Assembly: GCF_006384975.1 (NCBI RefSeq)
Contig: NZ_CP021645.1
Location: 4,926,001-4,990,000 of the forward strand
DNA length: 64,000 nucleotides
Reading direction: 5' to 3'
Origin: Pseudomonas oryzihabitans
Lineage (GTDB): Bacteria > Pseudomonadota > Gammaproteobacteria > Pseudomonadales > Pseudomonadaceae
A program made the translations under genes and the position numbers. This document shows positions 11,452 through 20,247 of the stretch, piece after piece (position 1 is the first letter of the stretch; every line of letters starts with the position of its first letter). The notes under the pieces were generated by a model. That model saw nothing but the letters and a program-made list of their open reading frames with translations. It was not told where the DNA came from and made no database searches.

Positions 11452-12245
11452 GAGCAGAAGTCCAGCGGCAGGCGGCGCGGCACGTACTGGCCGCGACCGG
11501 GACGTTCGGCGTCCCTCAGGGTGCGCCAGGTGTAGTCCAGGGCGCTGCGCACGGCGCTGGGCAGGGCTTCGCCCAGGGCCAGGCGACCGGCCAGGGTGCT
11601 GGCCAGGGTGCAGCCGGAGCCGTGGTAGCTGCCGGGCAGGCGCTGGCAGACATGGGTCTCGCAACGGCCGTCGCGGTCATAGAGGCGGTTATGCACCTCG
11701 TGCTCTTCGCCATGGCCACCGGTGATCAGCAGGTGGGCGCAATGGGGCAGCAGGCGTTCGGCGCATTGCTCCGGGGTGCCCTCGGGCAACTCGGCGAGGA
11801 TGCGCGCCTCGGGCAGATTGGGGGTGGCGATGGTGGCGCGCGGCAAGAGGCGCTCGCGGATGGCGTAGCCGACCTCGTCCTTGCCCAGGGCGCCGCCGCC
11901 ACCGGCGCGCAGCACCGGATCGCACACCAGCGGCACGCCGGGCAGGGCTTCCATGATTTCCAGCACCGTCTCGACCATCTCCACCGAACCGAGCATGCCC
12001 AGCTTGACCGCCGCCACCGGTAGGTCGGCGATGATCGCTCGAGCCTGGGCCAGCACCCACTCGCGATCCAGCACGCGGAAGTCCTGGACGTCGACGGTGT
12101 CCTGCACGGTCAGGGCGGTGACCGCGGGGGCGGCATGGCAACCCTGGGCGAGCAGGGCTTCGATGTCGGCCTGCAGGCCGGCGCCGCCACTCGGATCGTG
12201 GCCGGACAGACAGAGGACGACGGGGCGTTGGGGTTCGAGGGTCAT
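11448..12245 (-). CDS. thiD: Hydroxymethylpyrimidine (phosphomethylpyrimidine) kinase
   Basis: Phosphorylates HMP and HMP-phosphate, feeding ThiE encoded directly downstream. A 265-residue ribokinase-fold protein with [18 protein letters not shown] (substrate loop), [27 protein letters not shown] and the catalytic GSGCTLAST near the C-terminus. It starts at ATG 12245 and is divergent from the ABC exporter pair. No TPP riboswitch sequence is apparent in the 190-bp upstream gap. Confidence 0.96.
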   Translation of the reverse strand: MTLEPQRPVVLCLSGHDPSGGAGLQADIEALLAQGCHAAPAVTALTVQDTVDVQDFRVLDREWVLAQARAIIADLPVAAVKLGMLGSVEMVETVLEIMEALPGVPLVCDPVLRAGGGGALGKDEVGYAIRERLLPRATIATPNLPEARILAELPEGTPEQCAERLLPHCAHLLITGGHGEEHEVHNRLYDRDGRCETHVCQRLPGSYHGSGCTLASTLAGRLALGEALPSAVRSALDYTWRTLRDAERPGRGQYVPRRLPLDFCS

Positions 12246-12437
12246 GGACGTCAGCCTAGCAAAGAGAAGGGGGCGCAGCGGCCGGGCGCGGCAGGGAGTG
12301 GCACCCTACAACGACCTCGCGCCCCGCGCCACCCGTTGCCGTTCCGCCCGTAGATATGGGACCCAGATCGGACGATGGAACTCCGTTACCCCGGCGTGAG
12401 CCGATATACTGCACCTTTGGTTGCCTAAGGCGGATTT

Positions 12438-14171
12438 ATGGCGTTGTGGCGGTTGTTGCGTGATTTTTTCCTCCGCCAACGGCGTGCCTACGGGACCGCG
12501 ATCCTCTGCCTGTTGGGCGTCGGCCTGCTCAACCTGACCCTGCCCTGGTGGATCGGCAAGGCCATCGATGCCCTGCGCGCGGGCGAGCTGGATCAGACCG
12601 GGCTGCTCTGGCGCGTCGCTCTGATCCTGGTGGTTGGCTTTGGTCTCTATGTACTCAGATATCAGTGGCGGGTGCGGCTGTTCGGTACCTCCTACCAGGT
12701 CGGCGTGGAGCTGCGCGATGCCTTCTTCGCCAAGCTGGCGCGCCTCGATCCCGGCTTCTTCCAGTCCAGCCGTACCGGCGACCTGCTGGCCCGCGCCACC
12801 CAGGATATCGACGCCGTGGAGACCGCCGCAGGCGAAGGGGTGCTCGCCAGTTTCGACGGCATGCTGACCCTGCTGCTGGTGCTGCTGGCCATGTTCATCG
12901 GCATCGACGCACCCCTGGCCGCTCTGGCGCTGCTGCCCTTTCCCTTCATGGCCTGGGGCTTCTATCGCGTGGCGCGGCGGGTGCAGCAGCGCTTCGGCCT
13001 GGCCTTGGCGGGCTTTTCCGCGCTCAACGACCGCACCCAGGAAGCCCTGAGCGGCCTGCGCATGCTGCGCCAGCATGCGTTGATCGAAGCCGAGCTGGAC
13101 GACTTCGACGAACGCGCCCGCAGCGTGGCCAAGGCCGACTACCAGGTACAGCGCACCGAGGCGCGCTACGAGCCGATCATCTTCGTCGCCCTGAGCCTGG
13201 CGACCCTGCTGACCCTGGTGATGGGCAGCTGGCGCTATCTCGAAGGCCATATCACCCTCGGCCAACTGACCAGCTTCAGCCTCTATCTGGTGCAATTGAT
13301 CTGGCCGATGTTCGCCATTGGCTGGTGCTTCAACCTGCTGCAACGCGGCGAGGCGGGGGCGCGCCGACTGGAAGAGGTGTTCGCGGTCACCGAGCGTATT
13401 CGCGACGAGGGCACCCAGACACCGCCGGACCAGGCCGATCTGTCGGTCTACATTCCGGCCTTCACCTATCCCCAGGCGCGTCAGCCGGCCTTGCAGGACG
13501 TGGTCATCGACCTGCCTGCCGGCGATACCCTGGGCATCGTCGGTGCCACCGGCAGCGGCAAGAGCACCCTGCTGCGCCTGCTCTTGCGCCAGTTTCCGCT
13601 GGAGCAGGGCTGCATCCGCCTGGGCGGGGTGCCGCTGGAGGACTATCGACTGGCCGACCTGCGCGCCCAGTTCGCCTATGTGCCCCAGGACCCCTTCCTG
13701 TTCGCCCGCACCCTGGGCGAGAACGTCGCCCTCAGCCGGCCCGACGCCACCGCCGGAGAGATCCGCGAAGCCCTGGACGCCGCCGCCTTCGGTACCGATC
13801 TGGTAGCGTTGCCGCAAGGGCTGGACACCCCGGTAGGCGAACGTGGCCTGACCCTTTCGGGTGGCCAGCGCCAGCGGGTGGCCCTGGCGCGGGCGCTACT
13901 CTCGCCGGCGCCCATCCTGCTACTCGACGACACCCTCTCGGCGGTGGATACCGCCACCGAGGCCCGGCTGCTACGAACCCTGGCGGGACTGCAGGGGCGT
14001 ACCACCTTGATCGTCAGCCACCGCCTCTCGGCGGTGCAGCAGGCCGACGAGATCATCGTCCTCGACCAGGGCAGCCTGGTGGAGCGCGGTCGCCATGCCG
14101 AGTTGCTCGCCGCCGGTGGGCTCTATGCCCGGCTCTGGACCCTGCAGCAGGCCGAGGAGGCTCGCCAATGA
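12438..14171 (+). CDS. ABC exporter half-transporter, MdlA-like
   Basis: A 577-residue fusion of a six-helix exporter membrane domain (about 1-310) and an ATP-binding domain. Walker A is GATGSGKST, the Q-loop is YVPQDPFLF, the signature is LSGGQRQ, and Walker B is ILLLDDTLSAVD, where the residue after the Walker B aspartate is D rather than the usual catalytic E. The H-loop is VSHRLS. The gene is followed with a 4-bp ATGA overlap by a second half-transporter whose ATPase site has the normal DEA, so the pair should be a heterodimer with one degenerate ATP site, as in MdlAB/TM287-288-type exporters. The substrate is unknown; multidrug or lipid export is a family-level guess. Confidence 0.9.
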   Translation: MALWRLLRDFFLRQRRAYGTAILCLLGVGLLNLTLPWWIGKAIDALRAGELDQTGLLWRVALILVVGFGLYVLRYQWRVRLFGTSYQVGVELRDAFFAKLARLDPGFFQSSRTGDLLARATQDIDAVETAAGEGVLASFDGMLTLLLVLLAMFIGIDAPLAALALLPFPFMAWGFYRVARRVQQRFGLALAGFSALNDRTQEALSGLRMLRQHALIEAELDDFDERARSVAKADYQVQRTEARYEPIIFVALSLATLLTLVMGSWRYLEGHITLGQLTSFSLYLVQLIWPMFAIGWCFNLLQRGEAGARRLEEVFAVTERIRDEGTQTPPDQADLSVYIPAFTYPQARQPALQDVVIDLPAGDTLGIVGATGSGKSTLLRLLLRQFPLEQGCIRLGGVPLEDYRLADLRAQFAYVPQDPFLFARTLGENVALSRPDATAGEIREALDAAAFGTDLVALPQGLDTPVGERGLTLSGGQRQRVALARALLSPAPILLLDDTLSAVDTATEARLLRTLAGLQGRTTLIVSHRLSAVQQADEIIVLDQGSLVERGRHAELLAAGGLYARLWTLQQAEEARQ

Positions 14172-15913
14172 CCAGGACCCGCGTACTCTCGCTGCTGCTC
14201 AAGCCGGTGCTGGCCAAGCCACGCAAGCTGGCCGGCACCCTGGCCATCCTGGTCGTGGCCACCCTGTTCGACGTGCTCGGCCCCTGGCTGACCAAGTACT
14301 ACCTGGACACCTACCTGGTGCCCCACGACCTGCGCCTCTGGCCGCTGGTGGGCCTGGTGGCGGCCTATGTGGTCTCCCAGGGCCTGGCCGCCTACGGTCG
14401 CTACCTGCAATCTCTGAGATTCGCCGAGATCGCCATGGACGTGGTGCTTTTGCAGCGGCGCCGATTGTTCCGCCATGTGCTGAGCCTGCCGCAGAGTTTC
14501 CACGACCGCACCGCCACCGGCGAACTGGTGGCGCGGGTGACCAACGATACCGATGCCCTGCGCGAACTCTATGTGGCCTTCCTCGGCAACATGGTCGGCA
14601 ATATCGTGCTGCTGATCGGCATCCTGGTGGCCATGGCCCTGCTCGACGTGCGGCTGATGGCCATCGCCGTGCTGCTGATCCCGGCAGCCATGCTGATCGT
14701 CTGGGCCTACCAGCGATACAGCGGCGCCGCGGCCATGGAGGTGCGCATGCTGCGCGCCGAGCAGAGCGCCCGGTTGGGTGAGGCCATCGGCGGCATGGGC
14801 CTGTTGCAGGCCTTCAACCAGACCGAACGCTTCCGCCAGGATTTCCAGCGGCTCAACCAGGCGCAATACGGCGCTCGCATGCGCACCATCCGCGTCTCCG
14901 GTCTGCTGCTGCGTTCGGCGCTGGACTTGGTCAGCGTGGCGGTGCTGGCGGTACTGCTGCTGGTCTACGGCCTGGGCCACCTGGAGGGCGGCGCCCAGAT
15001 CGGCGTGCTCTATGCCTTCGTTACCTACCTGGGGCGGGTGACCGAACCGCTGATGGACATCACCCAGAGATTCAACCTGTTCCAGCAGGCCTCGGTGGCC
15101 GGTACCCGCCTGCTGCATCTGCTGGAGGAGAAGCCGGCGCTGAGCGGCGAGGATGACCGCCCCATCGCGACCGCGCACTTCCACCTCGACGGCGTGCGCT
15201 TCCGCCATGCCGGCGCCGGGCACGACACCCTGCACGGCATCGACCTGGACATAGCACCGGGTACCTTCCTCGGCATCGTCGGGCCGACAGGCAGCGGCAA
15301 GTCGACCCTGCTCGACCTGCTCGCCGGGTTGCAACCGGTCACCGGTGGTCGTCTCTGCCTGGACGGGCGCGAGCTGGGCAGCCTGACCCCGGAAGTGCTG
15401 GGTGCGGCCCTGGCCAGCGTGCCCCAGGAGCCCTTCATCCGTTCCAGCAGCCTCAGGGACAACCTCCTGTTGGGCAGCCAGGTGCCGGATGCGCGACTGC
15501 GCCAGGCCCTGGCCGCCGCCCACCTGGACGACCTGGTGGCGCGGCTACCCGAGGGGCTGGATACGCTCCTGGGCGAACGCGGCTTCACCCTGTCCACCGG
15601 CGAGCGGCAGTTGCTGGCCCTGGCCCGGGCGCTGCTGCGCGAGCCCAAGGTGCTGCTGCTGGACGAGGCCACCGCCAGCATCGACAGCGCCACCGAGGCC
15701 CGGCTGCAACAGGCGCTGGACGAGTTGCGCGGCCAAGTCACCCTGATCGTGGTGGCGCATCGGCTCTCCACCATCCGCCATGCCGATCGCATCCTGGTGC
15801 TGCGCGATGGGCGCAAGGTGGAAGAGGGTAGCCACGAGGAGCTGCTGCAGCGGCCCGAGGGCCACTATCGCCGGCTATGGGAGCAGCATGCCCAGGGGGA
15901 AAAGACTCTTTGA
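14168..15913 (+). CDS. ABC exporter half-transporter, MdlB-like
   Basis: A 581-residue partner of the preceding gene, with an N-terminal six-helix membrane domain and a C-terminal ATPase. Walker A is GPTGSGKST, the Q-loop VPQEPF, Walker B VLLLDEATASID with the catalytic glutamate, and the H-loop AHRLST. The signature is LSTGERQ rather than LSGGQ, as seen in the second subunit of heterodimeric exporters. The start ATG overlaps the previous stop (ATGA). The upstream continuation of this frame into the first ABC gene is an overlapping open frame without meaning. Confidence 0.9.
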   Translation: MTRTRVLSLLLKPVLAKPRKLAGTLAILVVATLFDVLGPWLTKYYLDTYLVPHDLRLWPLVGLVAAYVVSQGLAAYGRYLQSLRFAEIAMDVVLLQRRRLFRHVLSLPQSFHDRTATGELVARVTNDTDALRELYVAFLGNMVGNIVLLIGILVAMALLDVRLMAIAVLLIPAAMLIVWAYQRYSGAAAMEVRMLRAEQSARLGEAIGGMGLLQAFNQTERFRQDFQRLNQAQYGARMRTIRVSGLLLRSALDLVSVAVLAVLLLVYGLGHLEGGAQIGVLYAFVTYLGRVTEPLMDITQRFNLFQQASVAGTRLLHLLEEKPALSGEDDRPIATAHFHLDGVRFRHAGAGHDTLHGIDLDIAPGTFLGIVGPTGSGKSTLLDLLAGLQPVTGGRLCLDGRELGSLTPEVLGAALASVPQEPFIRSSSLRDNLLLGSQVPDARLRQALAAAHLDDLVARLPEGLDTLLGERGFTLSTGERQLLALARALLREPKVLLLDEATASIDSATEARLQQALDELRGQVTLIVVAHRLSTIRHADRILVLRDGRKVEEGSHEELLQRPEGHYRRLWEQHAQGEKTL

Positions 15914-15984
15914 TGGCGTAAGTCGTTGTCATGCAGGGGTGTTAGGCTGTTAGCCATAGCCAGTGACATAACAAGGAAACCCGC

Positions 15985-17457
15985 ATGACGTCCGTACTCG
16001 AGGATTTCACCGCCGTTGCCACGGCCAGCGAGGCGGTTGATCGTCTCGCCGCGCTGCACGACGAGGCCACCCAGGCCCTGGGTGCCGCCCTCAAGCGCTA
16101 TCTCAAGGACCGCGTCGAGCCCAGCGCGGCCGAGCGTGAGCTGTTCCGCTATCCCGAGATCCGTATCCGCTATCGCGCCCCCGGCGTGCCGCCGGCCACC
16201 ACCCGCGCCTATGCCAAGATCCAGTTGCCGGGCACCTACGTGGCCACCGTCACCCATCCGGCGGCCTTCCGCGGCTATCTGCTGGAACAGCTCCAACCCC
16301 TGATGCATGACTACGACGTCCAGGTCGAGGTCGGGCGCAGTCGCCAGGACATCCCCTATCCCTATGTGGTGGAGCAGGGCGACGAACTGGCCGGCAGTGG
16401 CGTGACCGCCGCCGAGCTGGCGCGGGTCTTCCCCAGTACCGATCTCTCCGCCGCCCACGACGACATCGCCGACGGCCACTACGACTGGGAACGCATCGAT
16501 CCGCTGCCGCTGGCGCTGTTCGACGCCGCCCGCACCGATTTCTCGCTGAGACGCATCGTCCACTACACCGGCAGCGACTGGCGCCACGTGCAGCCCTGGA
16601 TCCTGCTGACCAACTACCATCGCTACGTCGACCAGTTCATCCAGCACGGCCTGGAGCAACTGCGCAGCGATCCGCGCTTCGTGCGCCTGGTGCTGCCGGG
16701 CAACGTCATCATCGAGCGCGACATGGAGCCGACCGAGGCCCAGGCGGTCATCGCCGCCATCGCCTGGCACCGCTTCCAGATGCCGGCCTATCACCTGATC
16801 GCCAGCGATGGCCATGGCGTCACCCTGGTCAACATCGGCGTGGGGCCGTCCAACGCCAAGAACATCACCGACCACCTGGCGGTATTGCGCCCGCACTGCT
16901 GGCTGATGATCGGCCACTGCGGCGGCCTGCGGCAGTCGCAGACCATCGGCGACTACGTGCTGGCCCATGCCTACATGAGACGCGACGGTATCCTCGACCG
17001 CGTGGTGCCGCCGCACATCCCGATCCCGGCGCTGGCCGAGGTACAGGTGGCGCTGCAGGACGCCGCCGCCAGCGTCACCGGCGAACGCGGCGAGGCGCTC
17101 AAGCGCCGTCTGCGCACCGGTACCGTGCTGACCTACGACGACCGCAACTGGGAGCTGCGCTGGGCCCAGGAACGCCCGCTGATTAATCTGGCCCGCGCAG
17201 TGGCGGTGGACATGGAGAGCGGCACCATCGCCGCCCAGGGCTATCGCCTGCGCGTGCCCTACGGCACCCTGCTGTGCGTCTCCGACAAGCCGCTGCACAG
17301 CGAGATCAAGCTGCCGGGCTCGGCCAACGCCTTCTATGCCCGTGCCGTCAGCCAGCACCTGGCCATCGGCATCGCCGCCCTGGACCAGTTGCGTACCCAG
17401 CTCGACTCCCTGCACTCGCGCAAGCTGCGCAGCTTCGACGAGCCGCCGTTCCGGTAA
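15985..17457 (+). CDS. amn: AMP nucleosidase
   Basis: Hydrolyses AMP to adenine and ribose-5-phosphate, regulating the adenylate pool. The 490 residues match the long proteobacterial form: an N-terminal regulatory AMNp_N domain (about 1-165) and a C-terminal phosphorylase-like catalytic domain. The latter has HGVTLVNIGVGPSNAKNITDHLAVLRPHCWLMIGHCGGLR and VDMESGTIAAQGYRLRVPYGTLLCVSDKPLH in separate blocks. AAGGAA lies about 9 nt before ATG 15985. It stands alone between the ABC pair and a repeat that separates it from the convergent DMT transporter. Confidence 0.95.
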   Translation: MTSVLEDFTAVATASEAVDRLAALHDEATQALGAALKRYLKDRVEPSAAERELFRYPEIRIRYRAPGVPPATTRAYAKIQLPGTYVATVTHPAAFRGYLLEQLQPLMHDYDVQVEVGRSRQDIPYPYVVEQGDELAGSGVTAAELARVFPSTDLSAAHDDIADGHYDWERIDPLPLALFDAARTDFSLRRIVHYTGSDWRHVQPWILLTNYHRYVDQFIQHGLEQLRSDPRFVRLVLPGNVIIERDMEPTEAQAVIAAIAWHRFQMPAYHLIASDGHGVTLVNIGVGPSNAKNITDHLAVLRPHCWLMIGHCGGLRQSQTIGDYVLAHAYMRRDGILDRVVPPHIPIPALAEVQVALQDAAASVTGERGEALKRRLRTGTVLTYDDRNWELRWAQERPLINLARAVAVDMESGTIAAQGYRLRVPYGTLLCVSDKPLHSEIKLPGSANAFYARAVSQHLAIGIAALDQLRTQLDSLHSRKLRSFDEPPFR

Positions 17458-17469
17458 AACGCTTGGGCT

Positions 17470-17552
17470 GTTGGGCTTCGCTGCGCTCAACCCAACCTAC
17501 AGCCGAGGCTCCGGTAGGTTGGGTTGAGACGGCTCCACCGTCGAAGCCCAAC
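17470..17552. repeat. Inverted dispersed repeat (GTTGGGCTTCG... family)
   Basis: The left arm 17470-17500 (GTTGGGCTTCGCTGCGCTCA then ACCCAACCTAC) and the right arm 17514-17552 (GTAGGTTGGGTTGAGACGG, ending TCGAAGCCCAAC) are imperfect inverse copies. Further copies lie at 56691-56721 and 56889-56927, with a fragment at 45134-45154. It lies between convergent amn and the DMT transporter, so it may also act as a transcription-ending hairpin. Confidence 0.85.
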
Positions 17553-17557
17553 GGTAC

Positions 17558-18457
17558 TTACCGTCGCGTCGTCACTGTCGATTCGCTATGCAAGACCAGC
17601 CAAACCGCCAGCCCTATCACCAGCGCGCCCAGCAGGGCGTTGGGCGCCAGGGTTTCTCCCAGCACCAGATAGCCCCAGAGCACGCCGAACGGCGGGACCA
17701 GAAAGGTCACGCTGAGGGTGCGTAGCGGCCCGAGATCGGCCAGCAGGCGGAAATACAGGCTGTAGGCCAGGGCGGTACACAACAGGCCGACCGCCAGGAC
17801 GCTGAGCCAGGCGCTCATGGGTGGCGCGGCGGGCAGTGGATTCATGGCCAGGGTCGCCAGGCTGAACGGCAAGAGGAACAGCGTCGCGCCCGCCTGGCTG
17901 CCGAAGGCGACCAGGGTGGCATCGAGGCCCCCACGGTCGCCGATCCAGCGGCGTGCCAGGTAGCCGGCGGTACCGTAGCAGGCCGTGGCCAAGAGGCAGG
18001 CGGCGATGCCGACCAGCATGCCCGTCCCCGCATCCCCCTCGCCGCGCGGAACGATCAGGGCTACTCCGAGCAGGCCAGTGGCCACGCCGAGCCATTTGCG
18101 CCGGCTCAGGACCTCGCCAAAGCAGGCGCAGCCGATCAGGGCGCCCATCAAGGGCGTGGTGGCATTGAGCAGCGCCGAATAGCCCGCGGGAAGGGAGCGC
18201 GCCGCCAGGCAGTACAGCAGGAACGGCAACCCGGAATTGACGACGCCGAGCAAGGCCGCTGACCAGAACTTGCCGGCGAAACGCCAGGAGCGCCGCATCA
18301 GGAGCAACAGAACCGCCAGCCCCAGGGCGCCGAGCGCTACCCGCAGGAAGGCGGTATTCACGGCACCGAAGGCCGGCACCGCGATGCGCATGAAGAGAAA
18401 GCTCGCGCCCCAGATCGCCGCCAGCAGTAGCAGCCTCAGTCCATTCGCCTGGCCCAT
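17558..18457 (-). CDS. EamA/DMT-family inner-membrane transporter
   Basis: A 299-residue protein with ten predicted membrane helices arranged as two EamA domains; the first begins LLLLAAIWGASFLFMRIAVPAFG, the classical EamA opening. Family members export metabolites such as amino acids or drugs. The start ATG 18457 (MGQANG) is chosen because the family motif begins only 8 residues later and GAAGGG precedes it. The frame remains open to 18646, but that extension is polar and unlike EamA proteins. The substrate cannot be inferred from the neighbours (amn convergent, speC divergent). Confidence 0.88.
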   Translation of the reverse strand: MGQANGLRLLLLAAIWGASFLFMRIAVPAFGAVNTAFLRVALGALGLAVLLLLMRRSWRFAGKFWSAALLGVVNSGLPFLLYCLAARSLPAGYSALLNATTPLMGALIGCACFGEVLSRRKWLGVATGLLGVALIVPRGEGDAGTGMLVGIAACLLATACYGTAGYLARRWIGDRGGLDATLVAFGSQAGATLFLLPFSLATLAMNPLPAAPPMSAWLSVLAVGLLCTALAYSLYFRLLADLGPLRTLSVTFLVPPFGVLWGYLVLGETLAPNALLGALVIGLAVWLVLHSESTVTTRR

Positions 18458-18673
18458 CCCTTCGCTCCCGAGCGGTGGCGTTTTCGCTCGGACGAGTATC
18501 CGCTCAGGTGCAAGGAGGGGCTGGCCGTTTCCGGTCAAGGCAATCGAGGAAAGGCTGAGCCTGAACGGTCCTGTCATCGCCTGTTCGGAACATCTCGTCG
18601 CCCGCTCCGGTCGGTTACCGGAGAGGGGTGAGTTCGCAGGCGTCACCGTTCGGTAAAGATGATGGATTTAACA

Positions 18674-18702
18674 TTGATCTTCAGGGCGACTGGCCCTAAA
18701 GT
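18674..18702 (+). promoter_or_regulatory. Sigma70-like promoter for leader or small RNA
   Basis: -35 TTGATC (18674-18679), a 17-nt spacer, -10 TAAAGT (18697-18702); predicted transcription start near 18709. It matches the consensus in four of six bases in each box, with ideal spacing. Confidence 0.5.
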
Positions 18703-18708
18703 TCGCGC

Positions 18709-18795
18709 CCGAACGTCCATGCTGGAAACGATCCATCCGGCTCAAGTACCGACGACGAGACAGCGAGGTCAACGCCAGCACGCGTTGACCTTTTT
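18709..18795 (+). ncRNA. Candidate small RNA or attenuated leader upstream of speC
   Basis: Bounded by the promoter at 18674-18702 and the terminator at 18767-18795; about 87 nt, with no convincing open reading frame. The speC start is 109 nt beyond the end of the terminator. It could be an independent small RNA, or a premature-termination leader that sets speC expression, for example in response to polyamines. The assignment is inferred from sequence signals only; no known family was recognised. Confidence 0.45.
18767..18795 (+). terminator. Intrinsic terminator/attenuator in speC leader
   Basis: A perfect 9-bp stem GGTCAACGC (18767-18775) / GCGTTGACC (18782-18790), a 6-nt loop and TTTTT (18791-18795). 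Confidence 0.8.
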
Positions 18796-18903
18796 GCTTT
18801 CGGCGATGTGCCTTGGGAAGTAGGCGAACCAAAGTGGGGAAACGGATTAGGCGTTCAGAACACCCCTTCCTTCAATTTGTTCTGCCCATCGGGAGTCCGA
18901 CGC

Positions 18904-20067
18904 ATGTCCATCAAGGTCGAAGATTACTATTCTCGCGAAACCTTCCAGAAGATGAAGGCCTTCGCCGACCAGCATGAAACCCCCTTCGTGGTCATCGACA
19001 CCGCCACCATTTCGCGGGCCTACGATGACCTGGTGAACAACTTCCCGTTCGCCAAGATCTACTACGCGGTCAAGGCCAACCCGGCCATCGAGATCACCGA
19101 GCTGCTGCGCGACAAGGGCTCGAATTTCGACATCGCCTCCATTTATGAGCTGGACAAGGTGCTGTCGACCGGGGTCGAGCCGGAGCGCATCAGCTACGGT
19201 AACACCATCAAGAAGTCCAAGGACATCCGCTACTTCTACGAGAAGGGCGTGCGCATGTTCGCCACCGATTCCGAGGCCGACCTGCGCAACATCGCCAAGG
19301 CCGCCCCGGGCTCGCGCATCTATGTGCGGATCCTCACCGAAGGCTCCAACTCCGCCGACTGGCCGCTGTCGCGCAAGTTCGGCTGCCAGCCCGACATGGC
19401 CCTGGACCTGCTCATCCTGGCCCGCCAGCTGGGCCTGGAGCCCTATGGCATCTCCTTCCACGTCGGCAGCCAGCAGCGCGACATCGACGTCTGGGACGCC
19501 GCCATCGCCAAGGTCAAGGTGATCTTCGAGCGCTTGAAGGAAGAAGACGGCATCACCCTCAAGATGATCAACATGGGCGGTGGCTTCCCGGCCAATTACA
19601 TCCAGCGCACCAACAGCCTGGAGACCTATGCCGACGAGATCATCCGCTTCCTCAAGGAAGACTTCGGCGACGATCTGCCGGAAATCATCCTGGAGCCGGG
19701 TCGCTCGCTGATTTCCAACGCTGGCATCCTGGTCAGCGAAGTGGTGCTGGTGGCGCGCAAGTCGCGGACCGCCGTGGAGCGCTGGGTCTACACCGACGTC
19801 GGCAAGTTCTCCGGCCTGATCGAAACCATGGACGAGTCCATCAAGTTCCCGATCTGGACCGAGAAGAAGGGCGAGATGGAAGAGGTGGTGATCGCCGGTC
19901 CGACCTGCGACAGCGCCGACATCATGTACGAGCACTACAAGTACGGCCTGCCGCTGAACCTGGCCAGCGGTGACCGCCTGTACTGGCTGTCCACCGGCGC
20001 CTACACCACCAGCTACAGCGCGGTGGAATTCAACGGCTTCCCGCCGCTGAAGGCCTTCTACCTGTAA
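18904..20067 (+). CDS. speC: Ornithine decarboxylase (fold III, alanine-racemase type)
   Basis: A PLP enzyme that decarboxylates ornithine (some relatives also lysine) to putrescine (or cadaverine). The 387 residues equal the length I recall for P. aeruginosa SpeC. PLP lysine K57 lies in YYAVKANP; other landmarks are SFHVGSQQ, INMGGGFPA, EPGRSLISNAG and the active-site cysteine motif GPTCDSAD from the partner subunit. ATG 18904 follows GGGAGT. It is preceded by a leader with its own promoter and terminator and followed by a strong terminator, so it is monocistronic. The dap/lysine-decarboxylating paralogue LysA is excluded by the eukaryotic-ODC-like motifs. Confidence 0.94.
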   Translation: MSIKVEDYYSRETFQKMKAFADQHETPFVVIDTATISRAYDDLVNNFPFAKIYYAVKANPAIEITELLRDKGSNFDIASIYELDKVLSTGVEPERISYGNTIKKSKDIRYFYEKGVRMFATDSEADLRNIAKAAPGSRIYVRILTEGSNSADWPLSRKFGCQPDMALDLLILARQLGLEPYGISFHVGSQQRDIDVWDAAIAKVKVIFERLKEEDGITLKMINMGGGFPANYIQRTNSLETYADEIIRFLKEDFGDDLPEIILEPGRSLISNAGILVSEVVLVARKSRTAVERWVYTDVGKFSGLIETMDESIKFPIWTEKKGEMEEVVIAGPTCDSADIMYEHYKYGLPLNLASGDRLYWLSTGAYTTSYSAVEFNGFPPLKAFYL

Positions 20068-20085
20068 GGTTACCGGCGGTGAACG

Positions 20086-20118
20086 AGCCCGCGTCTCCTC
20101 GGGAGGCGCGGGCTTTTT
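20086..20118 (+). terminator. Intrinsic terminator of speC
   Basis: Stem GCCCGCG (20087-20093) / CGCGGGC (20107-20113), with an inner TCTCC/GGAG pairing, followed by TTTTT (20114-20118). Lies 20 bp after the speC stop. Confidence 0.85.
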
Positions 20119-20162
20119 CATGGCGGTCGAAAAGAGATCTATCAGCTCAGGTCAGTTTTGTT

Positions 20163-20203
20163 AAGAATAGTTTACATTCACTATGGATTTGATAATCGTT
20201 AGC
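20163..20203 (+). promoter_or_regulatory. Putative Fur-binding region upstream of piuA
   Basis: Two overlapping AT-rich segments resemble the 19-bp Fur consensus: 20163-20181 (AAGAAT-AGTTTA-C-ATTCAC) and 20185-20203, whose core GATAATCGTTAGC matches GATAATC and most of the right arm. About 13 of 19 positions fit in the second. Location 45-85 bp before a TonB receptor start supports iron-dependent repression. Confidence 0.6.
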
Positions 20204-20247
20204 AAATAGAATCGCGCCGCATTCACAAAAGGAGGCGGCTCGCCATC

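Larger units (their letters stand above)
18458..18903. other. 446-bp intergenic region upstream of speC
   Basis: No protein gene is credible here. The proximal half (18458-18660) serves the DMT gene and contains only a small CTCCGG/CCGGAG hairpin. The distal half carries a sigma70-like promoter (18674-18702) and a textbook intrinsic terminator (18767-18795), both on the + strand and upstream of speC. They define an RNA of about 87 nt. Confidence 0.6.

Noticed and set aside
12246..12437. Possible TPP riboswitch before thiD-thiE-hemL
   Set aside because: The conserved CUGAGA and ACCUGA boxes of the TPP aptamer were not found on the minus strand in this gap.
12548..15913. Single 1121-codon open frame spanning both ABC exporter genes
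   Set aside because: Its first half is the out-of-frame shadow of the first half-transporter; only from 14168 does it read as a real protein. The two ABC genes overlap by 4 bp in different frames.
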